From positions 2,356,001 to 2,420,000 of the forward strand of contig NC_089450.1 of assembly GCF_026210795.1 (NCBI RefSeq): a DNA stretch of 64,000 nt, written 5' to 3'. Source of the DNA: Rhizophagus irregularis (taxonomy: Eukaryota; Glomeromycota; Glomeromycetes; Glomerales; Glomeraceae). How positions within the stretch are numbered: position 1 is the stretch's first letter; every line of letters starts with the position of its first letter. Below the pieces are notes generated by a model. That model did no database searches. It had not been told where the DNA came from and saw only the letters and a program-made list of their open reading frames with translations. A program made the position numbers and the translations under genes. Below, piece by piece: positions 22,868-34,031 of this stretch.

Positions 22868-23030
22868 AGTGATAATAATAGTTGCACGAGGAGAATTTAT
22901 AGTAATTCCAAGTGAATTAAGTAAAGGAAATGCATTACTAGAATTTTGATCACTAGTGATAATAATAGTTGTATGAGGAGAATTTATAGTAATTCCGAGT
23001 GAATTAAGTGCATTACTAGAATTTTGATCG
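22868..23030 (-). repeat. Intragenic tandem duplication, about 80 bp
   Basis: Two copies of a block encoding SSNA..LNSLGITINSP.(T/A)TIIITS lie head to tail in the interrupted gene; the copies differ by an insertion of about 9 bp and several substitutions. Confidence 0.8.
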
Positions 23031-23131
23031 TTGTATTGCGGATAAAAATGTGGGGAGGAAACGTTATTGGGCGTAGTTTGATGACCAACTTTATCGTTTG
23101 AAGCGTCACAGGAAATTTTTTGCTGATAATG

Positions 23132-24691
23132 CCCTATAAGAAATATGTATACGGAAAGGATACGTTTTGTATACATTTTATGTACGTTTCTATAGATTCC
23201 GTATACAAATTCCGTATATTTAATAAGCAATTCATTTTTGAACATTTTTTAAAAAAACTAATGTATAAGAAATGTATACGGAAAAAATTAATCATACGGA
23301 ATGTATACGGAATTTTTAAACTTAATATTTTTAGAAAATAATTTTACAAAAATCTCGTATCATAACACGAGATCACGTGATTGTTTATTGTTTTGTTATG
23401 ATACGTTTTTTGTTTTTATATAAACCCTTACTTTGATGAGTTTGATCTTCCGATCTTCCTTTCTGTCTTTCCTTTTCTTCTCTTTTCTCTTGTCTTATTT
23501 TTGTTATTTTTTCTAAATTTTTCTTCTTTTTTCGTCACCCCCCCCTTTTAAAAAAAAATTTTTTTTTTCGTACCTCACTTTAAAAATTTTTCTTTTTTTT
23601 CATTACTCTCCTTTAAAAAAAAAATTTTTTTTCGTCACACCCTTAAAAAAAAAAAATTTTTTTGATTTTATTCTTTTATTCCCACTCTTCTAAAAATTTT
23701 TCTTCTTTCTATTTCTATTTCCTATTTATAAAAAATTTTTTATTTTTCTAACTTTGACGTCCTCCCTTTAAAAAAAAAATTTTTCTTAACTCTCCTAACT
23801 TCGTTACCCTCTTTTTAAAAAAATATTTTTTTTTGATTTATTCTTTATTCCCCTTTCTTTTTTTATTTATATTTATCCCTTTTTTTATTTCATAGGCCAG
23901 CAGATTTTTTTTTGTGAGAAGATTCAGTTTTTTTGTAGATCAGTTTGGGAGTCCTTTCCTTTTTGTAGGATTGTTCAGGATTTTTTTCTTTTTTTAGGTC
24001 AGTTCAAATTTTCTTTTTTTTTTTTGTAAGTTGGGTTCAGATTCTTTTCTTTTTGTAGGTTGTTTCAGTTTTGTTGCTTCAGAGTCTTCTTTTTTTGTAG
24101 GTCAGTTTTGGATTTATTTTGTTGTTTTGGTTTCTTTTTCATCAGATGCTTCATAATTCTTTTCATTTATGTAGGTCAGACATTCTGGAGTTCTCTTTCT
24201 TTTTTTGTAGGAATACTGACCTTTGGTGACTTGGACGATTGCAGATACTATATGAAGGGGGGTTTTGTTTCCAATTAAGTTAGACGTTCTTTTTTGTTTT
24301 TTTTAGGTTGTTTGACTCCAAATGAACCTGAACTTATAGATAATTTTGGTTGCAATAGGTGGCCTTAATAAGGAGGGAATTTTCATAATGTATTTGTATT
24401 TTTATTTTTTTATTTAATTTAATAAAGTAAAATTAGATTTATATAAATATAATTATAGTAAACTGTAATACAAATAATAAATTCAGTGACCAAATCGTAT
24501 AAATTTCGTGATAAAATCAGTGATCAAATCATGTAAATTCCATATGAATTCCGTGCAAATTCCGTATCCAAACCATATTTTTAGTGATACGGAATTGTGC
24601 ATTTTTCCGTATCCTATTATGATACGTTATTTCTAAGGAAAAAAAATCGTATAAAAACTTTATAAAAAACGTATCCAATTTTTTTATAGGG
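23132..24691. mobile_element. 1.56-kb non-coding element with CCCTATAA ends, copy 1 (in a gene)
   Basis: The ends are CCCTATAAGAAAT on the left and the complement of CCCTATAAAAAAATTGGATAC on the right; GGATACGTTTT is also shared near both ends. A 3-bp ATG duplication flanks it (23129-23131, 24692-24694), supported by restoration of the host reading frame. A near-identical copy lies at 51170-52648. The interior is extremely T-rich on the plus strand, with blocks of T(n)A(n) at 23540-23830 and then a series of TTTTTGTAG-GTCAG motifs (23930-24215). Phe-rich frames (for example 24060-24278) are conserved between copies only because the DNA is; I see no transposase, so the element is non-autonomous. 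Confidence 0.8.
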
Positions 24692-24976
24692 ATGATTATG
24701 GCCAGTAGAAATAATATCGGTATTTGAAGTGCTATGGGACATAGATTGCTGATAATCATTATGGTCAGTGATTATGTTTGTACGTGTAGGAGAAGTATCA
24801 TTGTTCAACACGGAAATATCATTATTGCAGTTGCAAGAAGGAACATAACGGTTATTATTTGAAAAACGCCCCGCTTGAGTAGCATTTGTTGCAGTCGTTT
24901 GCGGAAAATTAGATCCACCGGTAATATTGAATTCGTGAACATTATTATTATTATGATTATTGTGTAAAGGATTCAT

Positions 24977-25975
24977 GAAAAAAAATATATAATATAATAA
25001 AGTCTTTTAACTTTTTAAATATGACAACGAAATGTTGAGTTTAAATAAAAAAAATTGATGATCTGATTATCTAAATTACTTATTCTGACCCATTTACATT
25101 CATTGATCCGAAGAGGGAAATTTAAAAGTAAAACTAACAGTTAAATGACATCTAAATTTAGATATTTGTATTATCAAATTTGTTCAATTCCGAAGTATAA
25201 CAAAGAAATATTAATTACTATGCAAAATGATAAAAAGTTACATTGTTGATACATTTTTTTATATTTTTTAGTGAAATATCAAAGTAGTTGGATACTATTT
25301 CGAAGCGCATACCGGTAAGCTAGACACGATTGTTTTCTCATACATTTTATAATAAATAATGAACATATAAAGTTTATTGAATGAAGAATTGTTAGAGAAT
25401 TAAACATTATAATTTAGTACTAAGATAATACTAAAATAAATTTATTAGTTGAAAAAGCTTCAAATCATAACTTTATTTAGTCAATTTACTAAGAATGAGC
25501 TATCATGTACTCATTGTTATGTTTCACAATCCTATATGCATAAAAAAAATAGAAATCGATTGATTCAAATAAAAAAAAAAATATTTTTTTCGCTAATAAT
25601 AATGACAACTGCTTGGTGTTATTGAAGCTATGATAATTATATTCATAAATGTTAAAATGCGTTAAATATTTTTTTTTTTTAGTAAATAATAATTAATTCG
25701 TAACTGAAATTCAGGACTCAAATTTGTGAGTACAAACCACAAATACATATGGTATGATAAGGGTCAACCTACTATCGATTACTTCATATTTTAAAACGAC
25801 TGTTGGATCATAGAAAGATGATCGGCAAAATGCAAAATATTCAACGATCTCATGAGAGGCAAGTTGAACGATATGGAAAGCATGTCATATTTTAGTTACC
25901 GTATAAACAGTAATAAAAAAAGAATTTTAATGATTATTGATAATTGTTGTCGGTTAAGTTGCAGTCCTATGCATG
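24977..25975. other. AT-rich stretch upstream of the interrupted gene
   Basis: No additional gene is supported; the short plus-strand frame at 25852-26049 overlaps the start of a mobile element and is not credible. Confidence 0.4.
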
Positions 25976-25977
25976 TA

Positions 25978-26868
25978 CAGTCGCGTCCGAAAGTGACGCC
26001 CGATTTGAAAATGAAGACAAAAGCAAAAATATCTGTATTTTTTCACTAGTGTATACATTAGTAAAATATTCATACCTAGTTTGTTTCTCATACTAAATCA
26101 AATTTTCATAATGCCAGGGTGGCAACCTTCTCAAAAACAGAACTATTTAAATTTTTATTTTTTCTTTAATATAGCTTTAAATTCGCCTACAGCTCTTGGG
26201 AGAGGGACACACTTCTGGATAATATATTGGTTCATTTTTAAATGTTCTCTACTTGGTTTAAACCAAATAAATTTGTTGGAAAATTAGTAGTTGCAATTTT
26301 ATTTAATTTTAGCTTATTTTTGGCCTAAAGATAAAGGATATAATCATCTGGAAACCTGTGATTATCTTGGCATCCAGTGATCAGAATTCGATGAACAAAG
26401 GCTCATTGGATTCGTCTCGTCAAGATGAGTTGAATGGTGAATGTCTCATATCTCTAGGGTTAATAGATACTAAGGTGTACCTTAAAACATTTTTTTGATG
26501 GTTTGGCCTTTATCCTGAGATATAATGATGCTACATGTATGAACTGGCCACCATTCGACGTGTATCAATGAGACAAATCCAATGAGTCTTTGTTTGTCAG
26601 AATAGAATCACTGGATAGTGAGATATTCCCAATTTCGTGAAATTTAGAGTTTCGAAAAATTTTCAGGTAAAGAATGTTTTAAGTTATATCTTGGCATCTA
26701 TTGATCCTAGAGATATAGGCCAACCACCATTCACTTCGTCTTGACGAGATGAATCCAATGAGCCTTTGTTTGTCGAATTCTGATCACTGGATGCCGAGAT
26801 GATCATAGTGACTTAATAATTATGGCCTTCATCTGTAAGTAATCGGGCAACACTTTCGGACGCGACTG
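25978..26868. mobile_element. Non-autonomous Tc1/mariner-type element, 891 bp
   Basis: Terminal inverted repeats start CAGTCGCGTCCGAAAGTG and extend to GCCCGATT with two mismatches; TA flanks both ends (25976-25977 and 26869-26870). CAGT-starting ends and TA duplications are Tc1/mariner hallmarks. No transposase is present. The interior holds three copies of one motif (CATCCAGTGATC ... GCTCATTGGATTC): 26367-26440 in one orientation and 26549-26632 and 26727-26810 in the other, producing a long foldback. Confidence 0.8.
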
Positions 26869-29715
26869 TACAATGTACACAGAATCACAATCATTCCAAA
26901 CACATAAATCGGAATACGTTAGCATTTCTGACGTCACTATAGTAATAAATGATAAGTATTTGCATAAATTTTAACCAAATTCATACTTCATATATACGAT
27001 TCTTTATTATGATCACCATAAACCATGCAATAGAATTTATTTAAATCGCTGATTCTTGTTTCATCTGAGATGTAAATATGCGCCAATAAATAATTGTTTT
27101 TCAGGTGGGAATTTTCATTAATAAAGAAGGTAATTTTTCAACATAAATGAATCGAATTTTATTGAAATTTTGACGCAAATATGGTACATAAATAAGGTTT
27201 AATAAGTGTTTTTTCTGATAATCCCATTTAGATTAACCTCTGTATAAATACGTAACATGGAAACGCAAGATTCTTATTTATTATGGCTAGAATAATTTGG
27301 TTGACTATCAAAGTCGTAACTCCGGCTAATGAAATTTTAATGGACACTTTTTTTGGCTAATAGATAGTGCTAACTAGACTTTTTAATCATATTAATCATA
27401 TTTCATTTTTGGCCACTCCCATCGATGCAATCGGCGCAGCATATCACAATTGCCGCATTTCGGTTGCCTTTTTTTTTATTTTTTTTAAAAAAAATCCTTT
27501 TTTTACCGGTTCTTATAGACTGAAATTTTTTCTGAATTTTTTTTTAATATTTTTTTTTTTTTTTTTTCAGTTTAACCCGATAAAAATTTTTTAATCAATT
27601 TTTTTTTGGTTTTGATTTTAGTTCAATAATTTTTTTTATTATTATACATTTTGTTGAATTTTTGTTTATTAATAATTAATTAACGCCAATAAAAAAAGAC
27701 TTTGCCATTATTTTTTTTATAGTTCGCTTTTTATTGTAATTTTTTTGGTTGTCAACATAAAAAATACTTAATTATATTCCATGATACTATCACGCTGTCA
27801 TACTTCTATTGCAACGCAACATGCTACAGCTAGTATATAAACTAAATTAATACTATGAACGACTGATATTTGAATTATATTAGTTTAAATAAACAATGCA
27901 AATGCTTTCGTATTATTTATATTATATTTTATTTATATTTATTTATGTATATGCATTTTTTTTGAAATATTTAGATTTCAATTATGGGTTCTTGTTTGTA
28001 AGCAAGGATTTATGTCGAATTACATATGTACATTGCTAACACTTTACTAGAAATGAAAGAAATGAAAGTAAAAAAAAAAAATAATTTGTCCATTTACAAG
28101 CATTATTTTATTAAAATATTTCATGAACAATCACATTCAATAATCATTGTTTAAAATAAAATCAAGTATATTCTTTATTCGATTGTCTTTTTTTAGTGAT
28201 AAAATTCCGGAAAAATCCGGAATTTTTGAAAATCTCGGTGTAAAATTTTTAAGACCGTCTCTAGCATTTGTACCACTACCACGAAATATATTAATATGAT
28301 TAATAAATGAAGTCATGCACATGTAAACCAACAGATATAAAGAAAAATTTTAGTTTAACCTTTTTTCTTTCATCTTATTATTATGTTATATGTTGATCAC
28401 GTTGATCTCAATAAGACTATAAAGCTAAAAAAGTGCATTTGTTTCAGTTGAAAGTTTTTTAAGGTAAAACAATACATAAGTATTATGATTCTTAAATTTG
28501 ATTTTACAATAAGTTTTGATTTTAAAACTTTTAATATTGTACATAAAAATATATCAATTTTTTTTTCGTATAAGATTCAATTTTTATCTAACTTGATATT
28601 TTATTAAAATAATCACTTAAATAGATTTTCCTTTCTTCTTTATTGAATTTTTTTATTATGAAAAGCAATTTCATCTTTCTTTTAGTGTGATTTCACTGAT
28701 ATTTTTTTTATTTTTCTGATATATTTTGATATAATCGAGTTTTATCCAATCTAATTTTTCTAAACAAATGATTATCCTTGCTTTAATGATCACTTACCTT
28801 CTCATCATGCATGGGACAAACGATCGAAAACATGTGATTTATTGTCTCATGATTTGAATTAACAATTAAAAAATTTCCGAATACATACAGACCAATTGCG
28901 ATGTTAAGAAAAAGTTATTAAAAATTTTGTAAACTACAATAGTCGATGATCATTGGATTTAAGTTCGGGGTTCTGAGCTGGCTGGCTACATCAAGAGTTG
29001 AGAATATTTATATATTTTGTTTAAAATAACACCCAGAGTTTCATATTCATTCTATACAGATAGTGGCATCGGTATCTAGTTTAATTAAAAGTGGGCACAA
29101 AATAACGACCAAGAACCCAAATTATCAAAATGCAAAATTTAATACTGGTCCATACTAACGACTCTAACAATGGCTCACCTAACATTGATATCATCATATA
29201 CACAGGTTCTTAATGTACTATATCAATAATTTCTCAATAATTATCACCTTTAAACAAATAATAATTAAAATTAATATCCATGCTCATATCAACATTATGA
29301 TCTGAAATTTAATTCAATAAAAAGTTAAAGCCCGCAAGAGAAACTTATACGATGAAACAGCAGACTTTCTCATATATTAGTTGAATCTGGAAGTGCTAAC
29401 ATTACTTTCAACATTAATATACATATAATACGCATGAGACCATAATTCAAGGATACTTGAAATAATTAAGAAAAATAGACAAAACATGATAAATTTCAAT
29501 TTCTGGATCAAAAATTCCCAATCTTCGTCGGCACTTTCGAATTCAGAAATCGACCAGAACTTCACAAAAAATGGGTTCATACCAATCTAACGAATTCTAC
29601 AATAAAATCCTGGAGTTACAAAATGAAAACCATGAATTTTTCATTTCTTAGTAATAACTTATTATTACTTTCATTACTTTCCTTTCCCGCAATATATTCT
29701 AATCCATCGGATGAG
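26869..29715. other. Gene-poor AT-rich stretch
   Basis: No supportable gene. It includes a 15-30-nt T-rich run at 27530-27610 and one of three copies of the motif TTCATGAACAATCA (28120-28133). Short minus-strand frames at 28137-28331 and 29377-29580 have no features that distinguish them from chance. Confidence 0.4.
28120..28133 (+). promoter_or_regulatory. Conserved motif TTCATGAACAATCA, copy 1
   Basis: This 14-mer also occurs at 53527-53540 and 54575-54588. Here it is preceded by GAAATGAAAGTAAAAAAAA (28050-28080), as at 54460-54485, which suggests a shared upstream module. No gene follows closely on the plus strand, so its role here is unclear. Confidence 0.35.
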
Positions 29716-29752
29716 CTACCCTGGTTGTAAAGCCATCTGAGTTACTCCAGAT

Positions 29753-29783
<31 letters not shown>

Positions 29784-31140
29784 AAGGAAATTTCGTACAC
29801 TTTGCCAGCTGGTGAGAAAGCCTATGATCTCTAACCTCAAACTTCTTTTCTACAAGATCCCTAAACATTTGATTCAGAGACCTAGACCATCTAAAAAAGA
29901 GAAAATTGAAATGTTAGTAAAAACATTTCATTGAAATGCATAATTAGAAACAAATCTCACCAAGTTTTCACGCGTTTAAAGAGTCAAAGAACCAACCATC
30001 TGAAAAAAGAAAGATGATGAATATTAGTGATCATTCTTTGTTAAAAGAAAAATTAAAGAAAAAAATTGAACTTACGAAATCCATGTTCAAAAATATCGTT
30101 GGATACCAAAGAGCAAGTCATCTATAAAAGAAAAAAAAGTCAGTAATCATTTTTTAATGTCAAAGAAAAAAAATATCTTACCGAAATCAGCCTCCAAAGA
30201 GCTGAAGACTTATCCAAATAAGAACGAAAATGAAGTTGTTAGGTTAATATTATATTAAAAAAAAAGTTTAAGAATATAAAAAAAAGTACACCATAACCTA
30301 CGTGTCTAAAGATCCAAATGAAGCCGTCTAAAAAACTGAATTCATTAAAAATAATTTAAAAATCACTTTCCCTTTTTTTAAATTAAAAAAAAAAAGAACT
30401 TTAAAAAAAGAATTACCAGAAGTCCATGTGTCAAAAAAATTCACGTTAAAATAAGAGAAAAAACTTAACAAAATTCTGCTTCAAAGATCCAAAGTACCAT
30501 AAGGCTAGAAAATAAAAAAAAGAAAAATTTCATTAATAAAATTCTTTTAAAATAGGTTTCTCAAAGTCAATTCTGAATTCAAATAGCTTACCAAAGTCTG
30601 GAAATACAGAACCTATAAAGATTAAAAAAAGAAGCGTCAGACATTTCTTACAGATAAATGACGAATTCCTCTCAAAAGAAATAACTCACCATCCAAAAGT
30701 CTTCCACAGATAAGTCATTACCTACAAAAAAATAAAAAAAAAGGAAATTTAATATGTTCCTCATAATTAATGGCGAAATTCTTTCCCAAAAATTTTACTT
30801 ACTGTCCAAAAAGTCCCTCCAGAGAACATTACCTACCGAAAAATTGTAAAGTATAATTTTTACTTTTGTTTTCTTCAAGTCCAGCTATCATAGGCTTGGA
30901 AATAATTTTATGAAAAATAAAAAGAAAAAAAAAGAAAATTATAGTAAATAACGATAAAACAAAAAAAAAATCAAAAAATGATAAAAATAAAAAAGAAATC
31001 ACCTAAGAGAGCACTACTTGCAAAAATGTTCAGTTCGTTCTCAGTTGAACCTCAACTTTGAGCCATTGGAGACATTTGTTCATTTCCTTTAATTTTTGTC
31101 AGTTGTTCATACCAATAGCTCATTGATGTCATTGTTGTGA
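29716..31140 (-). CDS. Candidate multi-micro-exon gene (minus strand)
   Basis: On the minus strand a run of very short segments is each bounded by a pyrimidine-rich AG acceptor and a GT donor. Candidates are 30803-30832, 30690-30721, 30592-30612 (21 nt), 30470-30504, 30302-30327, 30182-30208, 30076-30121, 29972-29999 and a terminal piece 29716-29890, with introns of roughly 60-140 nt. Most donors are GTAAG, GTGAG or GTAGG; acceptors are TTTTATAG or TTTTTTAG-like. One consistent reading frame runs through all nine to a stop at 29716, with the terminal piece reading RSLNQMFRDLVEKKFEVRDH. The segments share CTCTTTGGA-like cores, as if derived from one repeated exon. The 5' exon is not resolved; a sequence near 31003-31140 ends in CTCTTAG|GTGATT. 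One junction (29972) uses a GTGAAA donor instead of a nearby GTGAG that would break the frame. Repeat-per-exon layouts are known for SP7-like secreted effectors of Rhizophagus, but I see no signal peptide here. Confidence 0.4.
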
Positions 31141-31605
31141 AAAAAAAATTAATGAAGGAGAAAGAAGGAAAGGAATTATGGGAAAGAACAAACTTTTTTT
31201 TTAAAGAAAGATTATACGTCATTGAACTGCGCCTATCAGTTATTATATCATGTGATACACATGACATTAATTTTTATGTAGATTGTAAAATAGGACTTTA
31301 AGGATTGATATAACACATTAAACTATTTTAACTATTTTAACTATTTTTAATCACAAATAAACTATTTTTTTAATTTTCTTTACATTTTCTTTTATACTCT
31401 TCAAAGTAATAAACTGCAATTATGGTTTTTGATGCTTGGTACATGTTCAACTTAACCATCACAAAATGACACAAATAGCAAATATAATAATATAACATTA
31501 ATTATATTTCTCACAAAAATTCTAGATTTTTTAATATAAATTGACTTGAGATTATTAGAGGTCATAAGCTTTCTCACCAGCTGGCAAAGTGTATGAAATT
31601 TCTTT
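29784..31605. repeat. Inverted repeats of about 50 bp bounding the micro-exon region
   Basis: GAAATTTCRTACACTTTGCC and the following CAGCTGGTGAGAAAGC occur at 29788-29836 and, inverted, at 31555-31601 with only a few mismatches. Target duplications are unclear; an (AT)11 microsatellite (29761-29783) abuts the left end. The pair may be transposon ends or two inverted copies of a short coding block (LSHQLAKC.KF). Confidence 0.65.
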
Positions 31606-32417
31606 TAATTTCACAAAGAAAGCCTTGCTAAAGTCATCTTTAGCAAAGGTCTAGTAATACATTGCCTTAATTGAGCGTGGCTACGAAGTTTATGATTATC
31701 TCTTTGCTTTTTTTTGTAATTTTGTAATGATATAAATTTTGTTTTAGTATAGCAAAATTTCAATAATAGTAAGTAAATGGCTTGTTGCAAATTTAATATC
31801 ATATTTCAAGTAAATTTCAAGCTATTATATGCGTAATAAACATTGATATTAAATTTAATTAAAATTTATTTAGAATTTATACATTATAATTAGCGAATTA
31901 GTTTTAAAATCATAAAATTTACAATAAATTTTACCCGTTTCAATCTATAAATTAAATTTGAAGCGTAATTGAGATCAACAAATGTATAAGCTATTTATGG
32001 GCAATAAACTTCATGCAAATCATCCCACTTCGACCAGTGCTTGATGAACCAAATAGCCCAAATTCTAGCTTCAGTAAATAGGAAAAAGAAATCATTTAAT
32101 TTTTTATTTAAGGAATGTTTAAACTGATATTCATTTTTCTTTTATTTTCAAAATACCCGATTCTATAGGTCCCTATAATTTAATGTTACGAAAATGTTTT
32201 AAAATGATTGTCTAAAATTTAAATAGATTTCGCGGCAATCTTTAAATAAATCAATATTAATTTTATCATTTAGAATAACACATGTAGCCGGAATTAATTG
32301 GTTTAAGTGCATTGTTCAATTAAAATTTATTAATAATTGCTAAAGCTATTAAATTATTACTTTTTAGGGTAAAAATATCGCTTTAAAATTCATATTGTAG
32401 ATATTTTGCGCGATACT
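31606..32417. other. AT-rich intergenic stretch
   Basis: No gene or clear repeat is supported. Confidence 0.4.
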
Positions 32418-32727
32418 AGTGATGCTGACTTAACTGAAACCAAATGTTAAAATTGTTTCAACATTTATTATTTTTGTTTTAGCTAATTGTTGTAATTGTT
32501 AAAGGCTATAATAAAGTTTAAATGATTGTTTGCTAAAATTAACTTTTGTATACAATATGCATTTGATAACAATACTTTCCAGAATTATTTTTATTGTTAA
32601 AATTAAATTTTCTGAGCTCATTTTCCTAGAAAAAAAAATCAGACATGTGATCAAATTTCTAAAAAAATTTTTTTATCAGCAACGTTGGTTTTACTTTAAT
32701 TAAACCACGAATTAAGTCAGAATCACT
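32418..32727. mobile_element. MITE-like element, 310 bp, AGTGATGCTGACTTAA ends
   Basis: The left end AGTGATGCTGACTTAACTG is matched by the complement of AGTGATTCTGACTTAATTC on the right. Part of this element, in inverse orientation relative to the rest of its interior, is found in every unit of the 35-49 kb array (for example 37877-38010), including CCAACGTTGTTGATAAAAAA. The target duplication is not resolved. Confidence 0.55.
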
Positions 32728-32737
32728 ACACAGTACA

Positions 32738-34024
32738 TTGGGGTATCTAATATCAAGCTAACCACAAACATATTAGTAGCTGCATAATGAAAATCACTAT
32801 TCATCATGAAATTTCGAAATTTTTTTTACTAATAAATTACTGCTAAAAATTACTTTTGCGAAAAATTTTATTTCTCATGATCTGACAAGTTTTTATTATT
32901 TTTAACCTTATTGAATATAATTCTTCGAACGTGTCTTTATTTAATTAGAGAAGCAAATTTTAATAATTTAACTTCGTTAACAATCTGGATATATTTTTGT
33001 GTATTATTTAAACTTTAAAGTTTAAGCAAGCTTAAATAAACTTAATAATAAAAGCAATTTAACTTTCTCTTTTAAAAATTTAAAAATGGGTCGAAATAGA
33101 AAACGAAAAATACAATTAAAAATATGCGCCAAAGGAAAAACTTTCTAGGTTATTGTCACAAATCAAATTAACTAAGCAATTGAGTGATAACCTTGATAAC
33201 CTAGACAATAATGACTTTGCTACTATTGCCGAATAAATTGAGGGAATATATGAAGAAAATGAAACAAAACGGAATGAACTTATTACTAAAATTCAAAAAT
33301 TGCCCGCTAATCAAGTCTCCAGTGCATTTCATTTGTTTCAGACAATGATATACTCAAAAGGAGATCGAAAGGTGAAATTCTTTCACCACACCTTCAAATA
33401 AAAGCAGTAGAGTTTCTTAATTCGGGATTATATAAAAAGGAATCTTCAACGCAAGCAAGTGAGGATAAAATTAAAGAACTTGAAAAAGAAAATCTCCAAT
33501 TGAAAAAGAATTTATAAAATATCGAATTTACAGCATTGTAATCCACCAACAACAACTCGAAGGTTTAAATAATTGCTATGATATTAAAATACACCCGAAT
33601 ATGGGTACAGAACTTCAACAAGCACGAATCCAATTTTCTGGTATTAACAATAGAATTGAGAAAGTAACTCAAGACGAACTTCATCATATTCGGAAAGAAA
33701 TGAGAAATTCTAATAGAAGAGATAATTCTTTAGAAAGTTCATTTTCTTAGTTTGACGTAAAAAATAAATTTACAAATATTAAATATAACTAAAATTTGCT
33801 TCTCTAATTAAGTAAAAACACGTTCAAAGAATTATATTCGGTAAGGTTAAAAGTAACAAAAACTTGTCAGATCATGAGAAATAAAATTTTTCGCAAAAGT
33901 AATTTTTAGCAGTAATTTATTAGTAAAAAAAATTTCGAAATTTCATCGCGAAAAATCTTCACTAATAATTTTCATTATGCAACTACTAATATGTTTGTGG
34001 TTAGCTTGATATTAGATACCCCAA
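32738..34024. mobile_element. MULE-like element with about 225-bp terminal inverted repeats
   Basis: Arms at 32738-32962 and about 33790-34024 are highly similar inverted copies that start TTGGGGTATCTAAT. A 7-bp duplication CAGTACA flanks the element (32731-32737 and 34025-34031). Long arms with 7-11-bp duplications suggest the Mutator-like superfamily; the short duplication leaves doubt. The interior carries a broken gene (33086-33750) and no transposase. The element sits immediately beside a 310-bp MITE. Confidence 0.75.
33086..33750 (+). pseudogene. Broken coiled-coil protein gene carried inside the long-TIR element
   Basis: It begins MGRNRKRKIQLK and continues across frameshifts and stops as RLLSQIKLTKQLSDNLDNLD, EENETKRNELITKIQKLP, EILSPHLQIKAVEFLNSG and KIKELEKENLQLKK, ending QDELHHIRKEMRNSNRRDN with a stop at 33748. 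At least three frame changes and internal stops are needed. The composition (Lys/Glu/Leu heptad-like) suggests a coiled coil with a basic N-terminus. It has no transposase motifs, so it is passenger or accessory cargo. I do not recognise the family. Confidence 0.6.
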
Positions 34025-34031
34025 CAGTACA

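Larger units (their letters stand above)
22808..24976 (-). pseudogene. Asn/Ser/Thr-rich gene interrupted by a 1.56-kb transposable element
   Basis: The minus-strand gene starts MNPLHNNHNNNN at 24976 and is open to 24692. It is then broken by an element (23132-24691) and resumes in the same frame at 23131, reading YQQKISCDASNDKVGHQT and ending at 22808. The element is flanked by a 3-bp duplication (ATG on plus, CAT on minus). Leaving out the element and one CAT makes a single 201-residue frame, so the gene was intact before insertion. The C-terminal part contains a duplicated block, LGITINSP..TTIIITS and LGITINSPRATIIITS. The protein is hydrophilic and low-complexity, has no recognised domain, and its MNP start and Asn-rich head resemble the 271-residue gene at 54907. 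Function unknown; the current allele would be truncated unless the insert is removed from RNA. Confidence 0.6.
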
